Shown here in pieces: positions 23,911-32,025 of a stretch of DNA of 34,949 nt (within the stretch, counting starts at the first letter, position 1; each line of letters opens with the position of its first letter). Made by a program: the position numbers and the translations under genes. The notes under the pieces were generated by a model. That model worked only from the letters and a program-made list of their open reading frames with translations. It made no database searches and was not told where the DNA came from. The stretch comes from Albidovulum sp. bin36 (GTDB taxonomy: Bacteria; Pseudomonadota; Alphaproteobacteria; Rhodobacterales; Rhodobacteraceae). The stretch spans positions 1-34,949 of the forward strand of contig MPMP01000053.1 in the NCBI GenBank assembly GCA_002238565.1, in the 5' to 3' direction.

Positions 23911-25652
23911 TTCGTGCTGCCGGCGTATACGGCCATTACGTTCGGGTCGTTCCTGACGGCCTCATACGAGTCGAAGGCAAGTACTTCTCCTTGATGCAAT
24001 ACGAGAACCTTGTCGGAAGTCGCCTCGACAATGCTCATGTCGTGCTCGATCACGATGACCAGGCCGCCGCTATTTTCTTGAAACTCCCTGATCAGGCTGC
24101 TCATGAGCGCAGTTTCCTCCGGCGAAAGGCCGGCGCAGGGTTCGTCGAGCAGGAGCAGCGAGGGTCCCGAGGCGATCGCCATGGCGAATTCTAGAAACTG
24201 GCGGTGGCCTTGAGGCAGCGTTCCCACCTGCTTTTCCATGGAATTTTTCAGCGGGACGCCTCGGCGATTCAATACGCGGCTCAGTTCTTCCGATCGCCAA
24301 GCGAACGCCCGGGTTCGAAAATAGTCGGTCCAGCTCGCTCGACCCGCCAGCATTGAAACAGCGATATTCTCCATGACGCTCATTGACTTGAACACAGACG
24401 GCACCTGCAGCTTGCGTCCGATTCCGCAGTTCAGGGCTTGCCACGGCGGCAGGGAATCAATTCGATCGCCGACGAACCGGATGCGTCCCGAGGTCAACCG
24501 CAAATGGCCGGTTATTGCGTTGAGCGCGCTAGTTTTTCCTGCCCCGTTAGGGCCGATAACGCTAATGATTCCCGTGTCCGGGGTCTTGAAGGATATTCCA
24601 TTCAGAATTCGAACCACTCCGGCCTGAAGATGCACGTTGTCGAATTCTAGCGATCCGGCGACTCGCCGTCCCTGCGGCATGGGCGCGTCCTTGCGCGCGG
24701 ATTCGTCCCTAGGCGAATTCGGCGCAAAGCGCATGAATGAGTTATCGAGGAGTTCCGCAATTCCTCCCGGAGCCCTTAAGACGACGATTATGAACGCCGC
24801 CGCCATAATCAATTCCCAATATGGAAAGTTGAAGCGCAATTCGGCGGAGGCCCAGCCGACGACGACCGCACCGATAAGCGGACCGAGCACATGAAACCTG
24901 CCGCCGATGGCGGTCAGAATTACCAGTTCCGCCGACAGCGCGAATCCGGTTGATGTCGGCGTTACTATGCCCTGGTGGGATGCGAATAGAATGCCGGCCA
25001 ATGCGGCCGAGGCAGCGGAAAAAGCGAAGGCAAGACTCTTGACCGCGTGCGTCGGGTATCCGAGCAGCTGAAGCCGCGGCTCGTTGTCCGCGACCGCCCG
25101 GACGATCAAGTTCGCGGGCGACCGGTTGATGGCGAACAGCAGCAGGCTCATGCCGACGGCCGCCGCGGCTATGACATAATAGAGATTTCCGAAGGGATCC
25201 AGCCCGCCAATGCTCGCGAAACCGCTAAATCCGTTGAAGCCGCCCGTAAATTCGGTCGCCGTGCCGGCGGTCTGCTCGGCGATCATCGCCAGCGCGAGCG
25301 TTATCAGGGAAAAAAATGGACCGCTCTCGCTTCGTCCCCGAAATATTAGGAAGGCGACGACGAAGGCGGCCGATGACAGCAGCAGAATTATGGCGGCCGC
25401 AGCGGCGAGCTGAAGCGCCAGCCCGTCCGCGAAGCGCAGGGACATTGCTCCGGCATATGCGGAGATTCCGAAAAATATTGCTTGCCCCAGCGGAAGCACC
25501 CCGGTCTTCCCCCACAGGAATCCGATTCCCTGAGCCGCGATTCCGTAAATCAGATAGAGGCCGATTTGATAGGCCGTAAATTCCCCGAACAATACGGGAA
25601 TCGGCAGCAGAACGGCCAGCAGCAGGCTAGCGCGAAGCAGAATGGATGCCAT
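23907..25652 (-). CDS. Fused ABC permease-ATPase, LivM-LivG (UrtC-UrtD) type
   Basis: This 581-residue fusion joins two components that are usually separate. Residues 1 to about 305 form a LivM/UrtC-type membrane domain with many hydrophobic helices and conserved segments (WGKTGVLPLGQAIFFGISAY, VRAVADNEPRLQLLGYPT, TAIGGRFHVLGPLIGA). A linker with charged residues leads to an ATPase domain from about 330 with Walker A VIGPNGAGKTSALNAITG, a signature LPQGHRQFLEF (degenerate LSGGQ, similar to the LSHGQKQWLE of UrtD), Walker B LLLLDEPCAGLS and H-loop VIEHDMSIV. With the separate LivF-like ATPase the importer still has two ATPase sites. It overlaps the preceding permease gene by 26 bases. The substrate is probably a small amide or amino acid, inferred from the amidase in the operon. 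Confidence 0.9.
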   Translation of the reverse strand: MASILLRASLLLAVLLPIPVLFGEFTAYQIGLYLIYGIAAQGIGFLWGKTGVLPLGQAIFFGISAYAGAMSLRFADGLALQLAAAAAIILLLSSAAFVVAFLIFRGRSESGPFFSLITLALAMIAEQTAGTATEFTGGFNGFSGFASIGGLDPFGNLYYVIAAAAVGMSLLLFAINRSPANLIVRAVADNEPRLQLLGYPTHAVKSLAFAFSAASAALAGILFASHQGIVTPTSTGFALSAELVILTAIGGRFHVLGPLIGAVVVGWASAELRFNFPYWELIMAAAFIIVVLRAPGGIAELLDNSFMRFAPNSPRDESARKDAPMPQGRRVAGSLEFDNVHLQAGVVRILNGISFKTPDTGIISVIGPNGAGKTSALNAITGHLRLTSGRIRFVGDRIDSLPPWQALNCGIGRKLQVPSVFKSMSVMENIAVSMLAGRASWTDYFRTRAFAWRSEELSRVLNRRGVPLKNSMEKQVGTLPQGHRQFLEFAMAIASGPSLLLLDEPCAGLSPEETALMSSLIREFQENSGGLVIVIEHDMSIVEATSDKVLVLHQGEVLAFDSYEAVRNDPNVMAVYAGSTK

Positions 25653-26475
25653 CCGGCTTTAGCCAAAGAAACAATATGGAAAGCGAAAGAACGGCCAAAT
25701 ACCCGTACGTCTGGTTAAAGGCGGCGCCGATCAAGGATTGGGTTCCGGCGATGATTCCGGCGCCGAGCCCAAGGCCCTCCAGGCTTCCCAGCCCTCCAAC
25801 CACGAGCGCGAAAAAAGATTTGATGAGATAGTCGAGCCCCATCATGGGTTCGATGCGAATGGTCGGAGCCAGCGCCAGCCCGGCCAGCCCGGCCGTGCAG
25901 CATCCGAATACGAAAGCCCATCTGGAAAGTCGCCCGGTATCGATTCCGACCGCCTGCGCAAGTCCCGGGTTTTCGACCATCGCCTTGATTCGAGTCGCAA
26001 CCATCGACCGGCTATTCCACCATGCCAGCAGAGCGAATCCGAGCGCGATGCATGCGATAATGGCGATGCGATAGGCGGGATAGCCAGATCCGAGAATTTG
26101 GATCGTTCCCGGAATAGGGAGGCTGACGGACTGGTAGCCTCGTCCGAATATCAGTTCGATGGCTTCTCGCAGAAGTATGGATATTCCCCAGGTCGCCAGA
26201 AGGCTATCGAACATTCGACCGTAAAGTCGGCAGACTACCGCCCGCTCCACGACCAGGGCGACTAGGCCTACGGTAAGAAGGCAGACGGGCAGCTGAAGCC
26301 ACGCCGGTAAACCCATCGAAGACGTGATGACCGGAGAATAGGCTCCAATCATCACGAATTCTCCGTGCGCCATGTTCATGATCCTGAGCTTGCCGAAAAT
26401 GATCGCCAGTCCGAGGGCGACCAGGGCAAGCGTGCCGACATGCCATGCCAGATTCAGGATCAGGGCAAGCGACAA
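25627..26475 (-). CDS. ABC transporter permease, LivH/UrtB type
   Basis: A 282-residue integral membrane protein with about eight hydrophobic helices. The family hallmark GLAIIFGKLRIMNMAHGEFV with MIGAY is near the N-terminus and ALVVGGLGSLEGLGLGAG near the C-terminus. It forms the translocation pore with the fused LivM-LivG protein. The gene starts 9 bases after the binding-protein stop and its 3' end overlaps the start of the fusion gene by 26 bases. The motif GxxNMAHGE is shared by leucine-, urea- and amide-type importers, so the substrate cannot be read from this subunit. Confidence 0.92.
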   Translation of the reverse strand: MSLALILNLAWHVGTLALVALGLAIIFGKLRIMNMAHGEFVMIGAYSPVITSSMGLPAWLQLPVCLLTVGLVALVVERAVVCRLYGRMFDSLLATWGISILLREAIELIFGRGYQSVSLPIPGTIQILGSGYPAYRIAIIACIALGFALLAWWNSRSMVATRIKAMVENPGLAQAVGIDTGRLSRWAFVFGCCTAGLAGLALAPTIRIEPMMGLDYLIKSFFALVVGGLGSLEGLGLGAGIIAGTQSLIGAAFNQTYGYLAVLSLSILFLWLKPDGIHSASR

Positions 26476-26484
26476 GGCGATCGT

Positions 26485-27636
26485 TCAGCTAGGGCAGGCT
26501 TCCGACGACGGTACGCTTTCGAACGCCTCGACAATGGTGAATGCGCCCCCGGTTCCGTCGGCCAGGTAGATCGTCTGGGCCATATGCCGCCCCCTGAGAA
26601 CATTGTCGCCTCTGGGCGTGCTCCAGGCGGTGCCTTCCGCAGCCTCATCCAATGCCTGCACGTCCAGGCTGCCGGCCTTGTTGGCGAGCGCGGCAAGCAG
26701 CATCAATCCTTCGTAGGCCGATTGCCCGAGGCCGTTGAGAGCCGGGGCGTCGCTTCCGAAAGCTGCTGAATAGTCGGCGGCGAACGCGGCGGCGGCCTCG
26801 GTTTGAATCGATGCGAAGTATCCCGCGGACGAATACAGCCGGTTGGCGTTTTCGGAGCCGATTCCGGCGAGCGTGTTTTCTTCGATGAGCGTGCCGAGCC
26901 GAATGGCCTGCCGGTCCATCCCGAAGCTTGCGAAGCTAACGTTGAAGCCAACGGATCCGCCTCCGACCAGGGTTATCAGAACCGCGTCGGCTCCGCTTTC
27001 CCTGATGCGCTGCAGGGACGAGTCGAATTCGGCGACCGTGAACGGAACGTATTCCTCGCCGACGACTTCTCCGCCGGCGCCGGCGATGTACTGCTTGGCA
27101 AGCGCATTGGTATCACGGGGCCAGTTGTAGTCGTGGCCGATGAGATACCACTTGGAAACGCTCTCCTTTTCCATCACGAAGGGAATGACCGGCGCGAGCT
27201 GCTGGCTCGGAGTCTCGCCGGTTATGTATAGGCCCGGAGCGCAGGAGTTTCCTTCGTAGACGGGCGTGTAGACATAGGGGACTTGCCCGGAGAAGCGTCC
27301 CAGCAGCGCCTCCCTGACGGCTGAATCGTGCATGCCGACAAAGGCGTCGACTCCTTCGCCCTTCCAAAGTCGCAGAGCGGCTTGAGCCGCTTCCGCCGGC
27401 GGCACGCCGACATCCGCGAATACCAGCTCGATTTGCTCTCCGTTGATGCCGCCGCCCCGATTGATTCGCTCCGCTGCCAGCATCGCGGAATTGCGCGTCG
27501 AAGGGCCGAACAACCCTCCCGGCCCGGAATCCGGCACGAGAACCCCGATCTTGATATCCGCGGCCGCAGGCGCGCTCGCCAGCGCGAGCGGCAAGGCTGC
27601 GCAAGCGAATAGTTTCGCAAAATTTAGTGTCATCAT
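26485..27636 (-). CDS. Periplasmic substrate-binding protein of the amide/branched-chain-type ABC importer
   Basis: This 383-residue type I periplasmic binding protein has a clear signal peptide (MMTLNFAKLFACAALPLALA, cleavage near APAAA-DIKIG). Mature segments IGVLVPDSGPGGLFGPSTRN, AERINRGGGINGEQIELVFA and WYLIGHDYNWPRD resemble UrtA/AmiC-like members of the LivJ/LivK family. The first of two adjacent ATGs, at 27634-27636, is preceded by AAGGGAGAACA and is preferred; a longer frame to 27765 lacks a signal sequence. It lies between the amidase gene (26 bases upstream) and the LivH-type permease (9 bases downstream), so it presumably captures the amidase substrate or an amino acid in the periplasm. 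Confidence 0.9.
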   Translation of the reverse strand: MMTLNFAKLFACAALPLALASAPAAADIKIGVLVPDSGPGGLFGPSTRNSAMLAAERINRGGGINGEQIELVFADVGVPPAEAAQAALRLWKGEGVDAFVGMHDSAVREALLGRFSGQVPYVYTPVYEGNSCAPGLYITGETPSQQLAPVIPFVMEKESVSKWYLIGHDYNWPRDTNALAKQYIAGAGGEVVGEEYVPFTVAEFDSSLQRIRESGADAVLITLVGGGSVGFNVSFASFGMDRQAIRLGTLIEENTLAGIGSENANRLYSSAGYFASIQTEAAAAFAADYSAAFGSDAPALNGLGQSAYEGLMLLAALANKAGSLDVQALDEAAEGTAWSTPRGDNVLRGRHMAQTIYLADGTGGAFTIVEAFESVPSSEACPS

Positions 27637-27661
27637 TGTTCTCCCTTGGCTTGGTCGGCGG

Positions 27662-29047
27662 CTACGCCGCCAATGCGCGCTCGATCGTTCCTGCCAGTCC
27701 GAGCAGGGCTCGGTCCCCGCCCGGCAGGGCGTCGAATTCGATTCCGACCGGCAGCTCCGAAGCATCCGGGCACGGAAGCGTGATTCCCGGAGCGCCGATG
27801 TTCGAGCCGAACTCCGTATTGCGGATGTACGTGGCGAATGTCGGCACTGGCTCTCCGTTCAGCAGTACCGTCTGATCGTCGCCGACGGGTCTCGCGCCGA
27901 GCGGGGTCGTCGGGAACGCGATGGCGTCGAGTTCGTCGTCTTCGAACGCCTTCGAGTAAATCCGGAACATGGCCGGCCGATGCTCGTCCAAAGCGGCCCG
28001 GTAGGCTTCCTCCGACGTGGCGCCTTCTCCGAGCAGGTGAGCGAACACGCCCGCGACATCCGGCGATCCGATGCCGGCCACAAGGGATTCGAACGACACT
28101 CCCGGAGCGTGCTCGCTCAGATAGGCCGGCAGGTCGCGCGCGGTTTCGTAGAACACGACGGGAAATCCGAACGCCTCGTTATGCGGCCAAACCGTTTCGA
28201 GATCGATGTCGACCAGCCTAACTCCGGCGGACGCGAGCTTGCCGAGCTGCGCTTCGACCACGCCTTCCGTCGTCCGATCAAGGCCGTCGTAGAATGTCTT
28301 CCTCGGAATGCCCAGGGTTATGCTTCCGATGTCCCTGCTCTCCGGCCGGGCATTGCTTTCTTCCGCGAGGACGGCATCGAGCAGAACAATATCGCGAACC
28401 GAGCGCGCCATCGGCCCGACAGTGTCGCGGGTTCGAGAGATCGGAATCACTCCGTCGCCGTCGTATCTGCCGGTCGTAGGGCGAAAGCCTACAATTCCGC
28501 AAAGCGCCGCAGGTATGCGATTCGATCCCCCGGTATCCGTTCCCAGTCCCGCAGGAAAGATCCCGGCGGCGATCGACGCTGCGGTGCCTCCCGAAGATCC
28601 TCCCGCGATCAAGGAAGGGTCGACCGGATTGCGAACGGGGCCGGTAACGGCGTTGTTCGACGTTATTCCGAACGCAAGCTCGTGCATTCCCGCCTTGCCG
28701 CCGACATATCCGCCTTCCGAAGCGATTTTCTCGATGACTCCGGCATCTTTCGCCGGCGTGTGGCCCAGAAGCGCCTTTGTGCATCCAGTCGTCGGCATGG
28801 ACGCCGTGTTGATGTTGTCCTTGGCGACGATCGGCAATCCGGCCAATGCGCCCGCCGAATTCTCCTCGAACGCTCGGATGGCTGCGCGAACCAGCTGATC
28901 CGGATCGAAGTGCTGCAGCGAGTTCAGGTGTTCATGCTCGACCGCTCGCTCCGCTACCGCCTCCGCATAGGCTCGGGGCGTGATGTCGCCGCTCTTCATC
29001 GCGGCTACGGCTTCAACCGCATCCAGCCTTGCCAAATCCCTGGTCAT
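27662..29047 (-). CDS. Amidase signature family hydrolase (indoleacetamide/mandelamide hydrolase-like)
   Basis: This 461-residue amidase hydrolyses a carboxamide to the acid and ammonia. The Ser-cisSer-Lys triad region is intact: Lys in LPIVAKDNINTA, GGSSGGTAASIAAG for the two serines, then GLGTDTGGSNRIPAALCGIV and GFRPTTGRY. MHELAFGITSNNAVTGPVRN is close to indoleacetamide and mandelamide hydrolases. The ribosome site GAGG lies 6 bases before the ATG at 29045-29047. It is encoded downstream of the LuxR-type regulator (60 bases) and upstream of the importer genes, which points to a regulated uptake-and-hydrolysis pathway for an amide as carbon or nitrogen source. The exact substrate is unknown. 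Invariant Arg in GGSxR is Asn here (GGSNR), a mild departure. Confidence 0.92.
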   Translation of the reverse strand: MTRDLARLDAVEAVAAMKSGDITPRAYAEAVAERAVEHEHLNSLQHFDPDQLVRAAIRAFEENSAGALAGLPIVAKDNINTASMPTTGCTKALLGHTPAKDAGVIEKIASEGGYVGGKAGMHELAFGITSNNAVTGPVRNPVDPSLIAGGSSGGTAASIAAGIFPAGLGTDTGGSNRIPAALCGIVGFRPTTGRYDGDGVIPISRTRDTVGPMARSVRDIVLLDAVLAEESNARPESRDIGSITLGIPRKTFYDGLDRTTEGVVEAQLGKLASAGVRLVDIDLETVWPHNEAFGFPVVFYETARDLPAYLSEHAPGVSFESLVAGIGSPDVAGVFAHLLGEGATSEEAYRAALDEHRPAMFRIYSKAFEDDELDAIAFPTTPLGARPVGDDQTVLLNGEPVPTFATYIRNTEFGSNIGAPGITLPCPDASELPVGIEFDALPGGDRALLGLAGTIERALAA

Positions 29048-29107
29048 GAACGCCTCAAAATCAATTATCGGGTTAGTGTATTGCGGGAACGGCTTGAGAA
29101 GCCATCG

Positions 29108-29863
29108 TCAATAATGATGATATTGCTCAGCAAGGAACCGCGGGAGCTGCGCGCGGCGGCTCAGGCCGGATTTTCTGAATATCGCGGAAATGTGGGTTCG
29201 GAGGGTCGGCTTCGAAATTCCCAGCTTGGCGCAGATTTCTCCGTCCGAAAGGCCCGCGGCAGCCAGATCGGCGACCTCGGCTTCTCGCGCCGTGTACCCG
29301 ATCCTATCGGCGATCTGAGCAAATCTCAAAGGCTTCCCTCGCGCCGGGCTGCGCGCTCGCACGAGCGCGTTAACCAGGCTTGGCCCGATGGCATCGACGG
29401 TCCTGGCGTCTCTGGACGTGAAATCATCCCTGTTCTCGCCTCGCCAGATTCTGATGTCGCCGATATTGTCGCCCCTGTCGTAGGCGAAATAGTTCAATCC
29501 GTAGCATAGGCCGTCTTGCTTCAGGAAATCGTTGAAGAACTCCGTCTTTACCAGGCGGTCGTGCGGCATGATTTCGCTCACCGGAGTTGCCTTGCGCCGC
29601 TTTTGCAGGGTCGGCGTGATCGGATCCCGGAACTGGTAGTAGCTTTCGTATCTGCCTAGATTGTCGTCGGTCATATTAATGTGGACGCACGAAGTGAATT
29701 TATGCGTTTCGCCGTCCCAGACGTAGGACGCGAAGTAGTCGGCATCGAGCAGTTCAAGCAGCCTGCGTCCGACGCGCCGCCTAACTTCGGCGCTTTCGAA
29801 TTCTCCGCTTAGATCTCGCATGATTGCGAAGACTAGATCGGTTTCTTTTGCAGTTAGGTTCAA
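29108..29863 (-). CDS. LuxR-family transcriptional regulator of the amidase-transporter operon
   Basis: A 251-residue regulator. The C-terminal 60 residues form a LuxR/GerE helix-turn-helix (YTAREAEVADLAAAGLSDGE, then CAKLGISKPTLRTHISAIFR, KSGLSRRAQL). The N-terminal 170 residues look like a GAF-type sensory domain (DADYFASYVWDGETH, YYQFRDPITPTL) rather than a receiver, since no DD...K phosphoacceptor pattern is visible. It may bind a small ligand, possibly the amide. The start is uncertain: the frame opens with TTG at 29863, and an internal ATG at 29821 would remove 14 residues. It is the first gene of the minus-strand operon ending at 23227. A 21-bp inverted repeat at 29953-29973 is a candidate autoregulatory site. 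Confidence 0.88.
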   Translation of the reverse strand: MNLTAKETDLVFAIMRDLSGEFESAEVRRRVGRRLLELLDADYFASYVWDGETHKFTSCVHINMTDDNLGRYESYYQFRDPITPTLQKRRKATPVSEIMPHDRLVKTEFFNDFLKQDGLCYGLNYFAYDRGDNIGDIRIWRGENRDDFTSRDARTVDAIGPSLVNALVRARSPARGKPLRFAQIADRIGYTAREAEVADLAAAGLSDGEICAKLGISKPTLRTHISAIFRKSGLSRRAQLPRFLAEQYHHY

Positions 29864-29952
29864 ATGCTGCCGTCCCGGGATAGTCCAATGCTTTCGGCGA
29901 CCCTATGATAGCCGAGCGAAGCGCCATTGCAAATTCTCAGAGTATTTGACGC

Positions 29953-29973
29953 AGGATCCGCATGCTGGATCCT
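29953..29973. promoter_or_regulatory. Inverted repeat AGGATCC-N7-GGATCCT, candidate operator of the LuxR-type regulator
   Basis: A perfect 7-bp inverted repeat with a 7-base spacer (GCATGCT) gives a 21-bp dyad, a size and symmetry usual for LuxR-type dimers. It lies about 90 bases before the regulator's TTG start, a position suited to promoter control of the amidase operon. Confidence 0.4.
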
Positions 29974-30480
29974 ACGGTTCGCAAATTGATTGGGTAGCCG
30001 AGGCCGGCAGATCGGGCTTATTCAGCTAGGCGCCTCGCCGTCATGGCGAGGACGCCGCGGGAAAATCGCGGTAATTCAGTCCGTCATAATTCTTGCGTTC
30101 AAGTTCGCGAACATCAGCGAATCCGGCGAAAGTTCGGCTATTCATCGAACGGAGCTGCGAATCGATTCTTGTTCGAGTTCGAATTCAGCGCGGAGGATCC
30201 GCTGCTTCCTTCATGCGCCGGTTTTTCACGCAAGCGGCGAGCGCTCATCCGAAAAAGAGCCCGTTGCCAATTTTGCGCGGGCTTTTCCGCTGCGCTCCGC
30301 GCGGGAAGCCGAAAATTCAGGAAGTTGCAGGAATGCCGACTTTTTTCGGTTCGCGGCAAATTTTTCAAGTGCGCCAAACCGGAGCTTGCCCTTCGACTGC
30401 ATTGCGCATCGTCCCCTCGACGAATGCGCGGGGCCGGGATGGAAAGCTAGGAAGTCCAAACAATTTGAAACCGCTGCATA

Positions 30481-30497
30481 TTGTTCGTAATGAACAA
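30481..30497. promoter_or_regulatory. Inverted repeat TTGTTC-N5-GAACAA, candidate operator of galBC
   Basis: TTGTTC (30481-30486) and GAACAA (30492-30497) form a perfect 6-bp dyad around GTAAT, about 115 bases before the galB start. The core GTTCGTAATGAAC resembles the GTTCGATAATCGCAC box known for the IclR-type regulator PcaR of protocatechuate pathways. That supports, but does not prove, an IclR-type regulator acting here. Confidence 0.4.
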
Positions 30498-30612
30498 ATC
30501 TCATGCCGGAAAACAACGGATTGCCATAATTCCGGCGGACGGATGCTTTTGCTCGGCAGCCCGATTGCAAGGCTAGCCGTCCATGCACGAATACGCCTGC
30601 GCGGAGAACGAA

Positions 30613-31344
30613 ATGTCTGGAAAAACCGCTCTAGTGATAAGCGCCCACGCCGCTGATTTCGTTTGGCGGTGCGGAGGAGCCATCGCGCTTCATGCGGAAA
30701 AGAACTACGCGGTCTCCGTCGTATGCCTAAGCTACGGCGAGCGCGGAGAAAGCGCGAAGCTCTGGAAGCAGGACGGCATGACCCTTGATCGCGTTAAGTC
30801 CGCGAGAAGAGCGGAGGCGGAAAGAGCCGCCGCCGTTCTCGGCGTGGCTGAAATCGAATTCTTCGATCTCGGCGACTATCCGCTTGTCGTCGATCGCAAA
30901 AGCATGGAGCGTCTGGTAGAGTTGATTAGAAAAGCGCAGCCCGCCTTTATGCTATCGCACTCCAGATGGGATCCGTACAATACGGACCATATGCGGGCGA
31001 CATCGGCCGCAATCGAGGCTAGGATGATCGCCCAGGCATGGGGCCACAACCCCGGCGAAAAAATCCTCGGCGCGCCGCAGCTTTATCTCTTCGAGCCTCA
31101 CCAGACTGAGCAGATGGAGTGGAAGCCCGATGTTTTTCTCGACATTTCGAGCGTATGGGAAAGAAAGCTGGCCGCGATAAGGTGCATGGAAGGCCAGGAG
31201 CACCTTTGGGCATACTATTCGAACCTGGCGGAGAATCGCGGAAACCACTTCCGCAGAAATTCCGGCGGGCAGGCCGGCGGACGGAATTCGACGCATGCCG
31301 AGGGCTTCCAATCCGTTTATCCCCGAACTGTGGACGAACTATGA
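30613..31344 (+). CDS. galB: 4-oxalomesaconate hydratase, PIG-L deacetylase family
   Basis: This 243-residue zinc enzyme of the PIG-L/LmbE fold hydrates 4-oxalomesaconate to 4-carboxy-4-hydroxy-2-oxoadipate in gallate and protocatechuate 4,5-cleavage pathways. The N-terminus SGKTALVISAHAADFVWRCG and VVCLSYGERGESAKLWKQ match GalB closely. Metal-binding residues are His and Asp of SAHAAD and the His of NTDHMRA. The ATG at 30613 follows GCGGAGA; an in-frame ATG at 30583 would add ten non-conserved residues. The next gene, 9 bases downstream, encodes the enzyme that cleaves the GalB product. No ring-cleavage dioxygenase is present, so earlier steps must be encoded elsewhere. Confidence 0.88.
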   Translation: MSGKTALVISAHAADFVWRCGGAIALHAEKNYAVSVVCLSYGERGESAKLWKQDGMTLDRVKSARRAEAERAAAVLGVAEIEFFDLGDYPLVVDRKSMERLVELIRKAQPAFMLSHSRWDPYNTDHMRATSAAIEARMIAQAWGHNPGEKILGAPQLYLFEPHQTEQMEWKPDVFLDISSVWERKLAAIRCMEGQEHLWAYYSNLAENRGNHFRRNSGGQAGGRNSTHAEGFQSVYPRTVDEL

Positions 31345-31353
31345 GGCATCCCA

Positions 31354-32025
31354 ATGGCCAAGGTTAAGCAGAATATCGAACGAGCCTCGCCAGCGATTGC
31401 GGATGAATTGCTAGCGGCGGGCGTAGCGACCGTCCATGAAGCTCAAGGCCGCGAGGGATTGATGTCGCCGGACATTCGTCCGGCTTGGAAGGGCTCGCGC
31501 GCGGCGGGCTCGGCGGTTACGGTTTCATTGCCGCCCGGCGACAACTGGATGCTGCACGTCGCCGTCGAGCAGTGCCGGAGCGGCGACGTTCTCGTCGTAT
31601 CGCCGACTTCGGCGAGCAATGCCGGCTATTTCGGCGAGCTGCTTGCGGTTTCTCTGGCTGCGCGGGGCGTTAGGGGAATAGTTGTCGAAGCGGGCGTTCG
31701 GGACGTGGATCAACTTGAGAACATGCGGTTTTCGGCATGGAGCAAGTGCATATCCGCGCAGGGAACGGCAAAATCGGAATTGGGCAGCATAAATTTTCCG
31801 ATTGTTTGCGGCGGTCAATTGGTCAATCCGGGCGATATCGTAGTTGCCGATACGGATGGAATTTGCGTGGTCGAGCGACTCGAAGCGGCAAATGTTCTCG
31901 AAAATGCAAGCGCTCGGCTTTCGAAAGAAGCCGAGACTCGCGCAGCCCTGGCTTCAGGCGCGCTCGGACTCGACTATTACGGCATGCGCGACAGGCTCGA
32001 AAAGAAAGGCCTGAGATACGTTTGA
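31354..32025 (+). CDS. galC: 4-carboxy-4-hydroxy-2-oxoadipate aldolase/oxaloacetate decarboxylase, RraA-like fold
   Basis: This 223-residue protein of the RraA/DlpA fold cleaves 4-carboxy-4-hydroxy-2-oxoadipate to pyruvate and oxaloacetate; LigK, ProA and GalC are homologues. LLAAGVATVHEAQGREGLM begins the conserved part, GELLAVSLAARGVRGIVVEA provides the phosphate/carboxylate loop, and VRDVDQL carries the Arg-Asp pair that binds pyruvate and metal. The C-terminus includes NPGDIVVADTDGICVV. The ATG at 31354 follows GAGG by 7 bases, and the gene lies 9 bases after the galB stop. The functional pairing with galB distinguishes it from a ribonuclease-inhibitor RraA. Confidence 0.88.
   Translation: MAKVKQNIERASPAIADELLAAGVATVHEAQGREGLMSPDIRPAWKGSRAAGSAVTVSLPPGDNWMLHVAVEQCRSGDVLVVSPTSASNAGYFGELLAVSLAARGVRGIVVEAGVRDVDQLENMRFSAWSKCISAQGTAKSELGSINFPIVCGGQLVNPGDIVVADTDGICVVERLEAANVLENASARLSKEAETRAALASGALGLDYYGMRDRLEKKGLRYV

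Larger units (their letters stand above)
29864..30612. promoter_or_regulatory. Divergent 750-base intergenic region between luxR-type gene and galB
   Basis: Promoters for the amidase-transporter operon and for galBC must lie here, reading outward. Two inverted repeats (29953-29973 and 30481-30497) are listed separately. The overlapping frames in between (for example plus 30093-30656) have Arg/Ser-rich compositions typical of non-coding high-GC DNA and no family resemblance. A weak 6-bp hairpin (AGCCCG 30258-30263, CGGGCT 30278-30283) is also present. No RNA gene was recognised. Confidence 0.5.

Noticed and set aside
27443..29509. A 688-codon open frame on the plus strand antisense to the amidase and binding-protein genes
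   Set aside because: It is Arg-rich with no family resemblance; the minus-strand genes have complete motifs and ribosome sites. High GC makes long antisense frames common.
30258..30283. AGCCCG/CGGGCT hairpin as a terminator
   Set aside because: Only 6 bp with a 14-base loop and no gene ending nearby; likely chance in GC-rich DNA.
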